From assembly GCA_003149565.1 (NCBI GenBank), contig QCWH01000001.1, positions 237,551 to 281,354 of the forward strand: DNA of 43,804 bases, read 5' to 3'. The translations under genes were made by a program, and so were the position numbers. This DNA comes from Marivita sp. XM-24bin2 (GTDB taxonomy: Bacteria > Pseudomonadota > Alphaproteobacteria > Rhodobacterales > Rhodobacteraceae). Positions 43,371 to 43,804 of this stretch are shown in pieces; the stretch's first letter is position 1; each line of letters begins with the position of its first letter. The notes under the pieces were generated by a model. The model was not told where the DNA came from. It saw only the letters and a list, made by a program, of their open reading frames with translations, and did no database searches.

Positions 43371-43736
43371 ATGTCCCGAGTAAAAGGCGGAACCACCACA
43401 CACGCCCGTCACAAGAAGGTCATCAAGGCCGCCAAAGGTTACTATGGCCGCCGCAAGAACACCTTCAAGGTTGCACGTCAGGCCGTCGACAAGGCGAACC
43501 AGTACGCCACACGCGACCGCAAGAACCGCAAGCGGAACTTCCGCGCGCTGTGGATCCAGCGGATCAACGCGGCTGTGCGTCTGCATGACGAGGCGCTGAC
43601 ATATTCGCGCTTCATCAACGGCCTGAACCTGGCCGGCATCGAAGTGGACCGCAAAGTGCTAGCTGATCTGGCCGTGCACGAGCCCGAAGCCTTCGGCGCG
43701 ATCGTCGAGCAGGCCAAAGGCGCACTGGCCGCTTAA
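43371..43736 (+). CDS. rplT: 50S ribosomal protein L20
   Basis: This 121-residue protein binds 23S rRNA early in assembly of the large subunit. [40 protein letters not shown] and [20 protein letters not shown] are typical. AAGGAGG lies just upstream of the ATG. In many bacteria L20 represses its own operon. A terminator follows about 25 bases after the stop, which ends the transcript before any pheS. Confidence 0.97.
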   Translation: MSRVKGGTTTHARHKKVIKAAKGYYGRRKNTFKVARQAVDKANQYATRDRKNRKRNFRALWIQRINAAVRLHDEALTYSRFINGLNLAGIEVDRKVLADLAVHEPEAFGAIVEQAKGALAA

Positions 43737-43760
43737 ACGACCCAGATTCATGAATAGAGA

Positions 43761-43789
43761 AAGCCTCGCTGATTCAGCGGGGCTTTTTT
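43761..43789 (+). terminator. Rho-independent terminator after rplT
   Basis: AGCCTCGCTG (43762-43771) pairs with CAGCGGGGCT (43775-43784) with one G-U pair and a three-base loop, followed by a run of T to 43789. Confidence 0.9.
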
Positions 43790-43804
43790 CGTTTCGCTAT
43801 CAGA

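Overview
The window looks like chromosome of a Roseobacter-group alphaproteobacterium (Rhodobacterales). The evidence is the gene content: a crotonyl-CoA carboxylase/reductase next to a luxR-luxI pair, an ATP-type PckA divergent from chvI-chvG-hprK-rapZ-EIIA-HPr, etfBA, a PduO-type adenosyltransferase after a HIG1 protein, and pykA followed by rpmI-rplT. Protein motifs are alphaproteobacterial throughout. Coding density is high, with many 1-4 base gene overlaps. I see no rRNA, tRNA, insertion sequence, prophage or CRISPR array.

Layout. 1-2161: the 3' end of a PlsB-type acyltransferase and ccr. 2297-3994: a quorum-sensing locus (small ORF, luxR, luxI) behind a recognisable promoter that carries an inverted repeat and a perfect CtrA-type box. 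4033-8728: a RecD-like helicase, a zinc-free MDR reductase on the other strand, an acyl-CoA ligase and a MaoC hydratase. 8725-16033, minus strand: the rod-shape operon mreB-mreC-mreD-mrdA-rodA, running on into a hydroxyacid reductase and rpe. 16363-19380: a gene that appears frameshifted, then a large dimethylglycine/sarcosine dehydrogenase-like flavoprotein with a strong terminator. 19457-23403, minus strand: a doubtful small ORF, a probable methylsuccinyl-CoA dehydrogenase and pckA. 23748-28263: the ChvI/ChvG two-component system and a regulatory PTS. 28311-32772: a lysophospholipid-type acyltransferase, 3-hydroxybutyryl-CoA dehydrogenase, a DUF6473-like protein and etfBA. 32941-37560, minus strand: an M48 protease, a DUF898 membrane protein and parC. 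37698-39915: an SH3-domain protein, an SDR, a HIG1 protein and cobalamin adenosyltransferase. 39973-41044, minus strand: a DUF1244 protein and an N-formylglutamate amidohydrolase-like protein. 41227-43736: pykA, a small membrane protein, rpmI and rplT.

How it fits together. Several genes serve acetyl-CoA assimilation by the ethylmalonyl-CoA pathway or feed it: ccr, the probable mcd, hbd, etfAB (electron acceptor for Mcd and possibly for the dimethylglycine-type dehydrogenase), adenosyltransferase (cofactor for B12 mutases) and a glyoxylate/hydroxypyruvate reductase. PckA and PykA sit at the opposite ends of the PEP-pyruvate node. Both are preceded by 12-base sites resembling the same palindrome, and one such site overlaps the predicted chvI promoter. 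This suggests one LacI-type regulator acting on carbon flux and on the envelope/PTS signalling operon.

The best leads for new biology are regulatory: the CtrA-type box and inverted repeat at the luxR promoter, the shared operator-like sites, the palindrome on the mreB promoter, the split gene at 16363-16771, and a repeated arrangement in which convergent genes overlap by exactly their stop codons.
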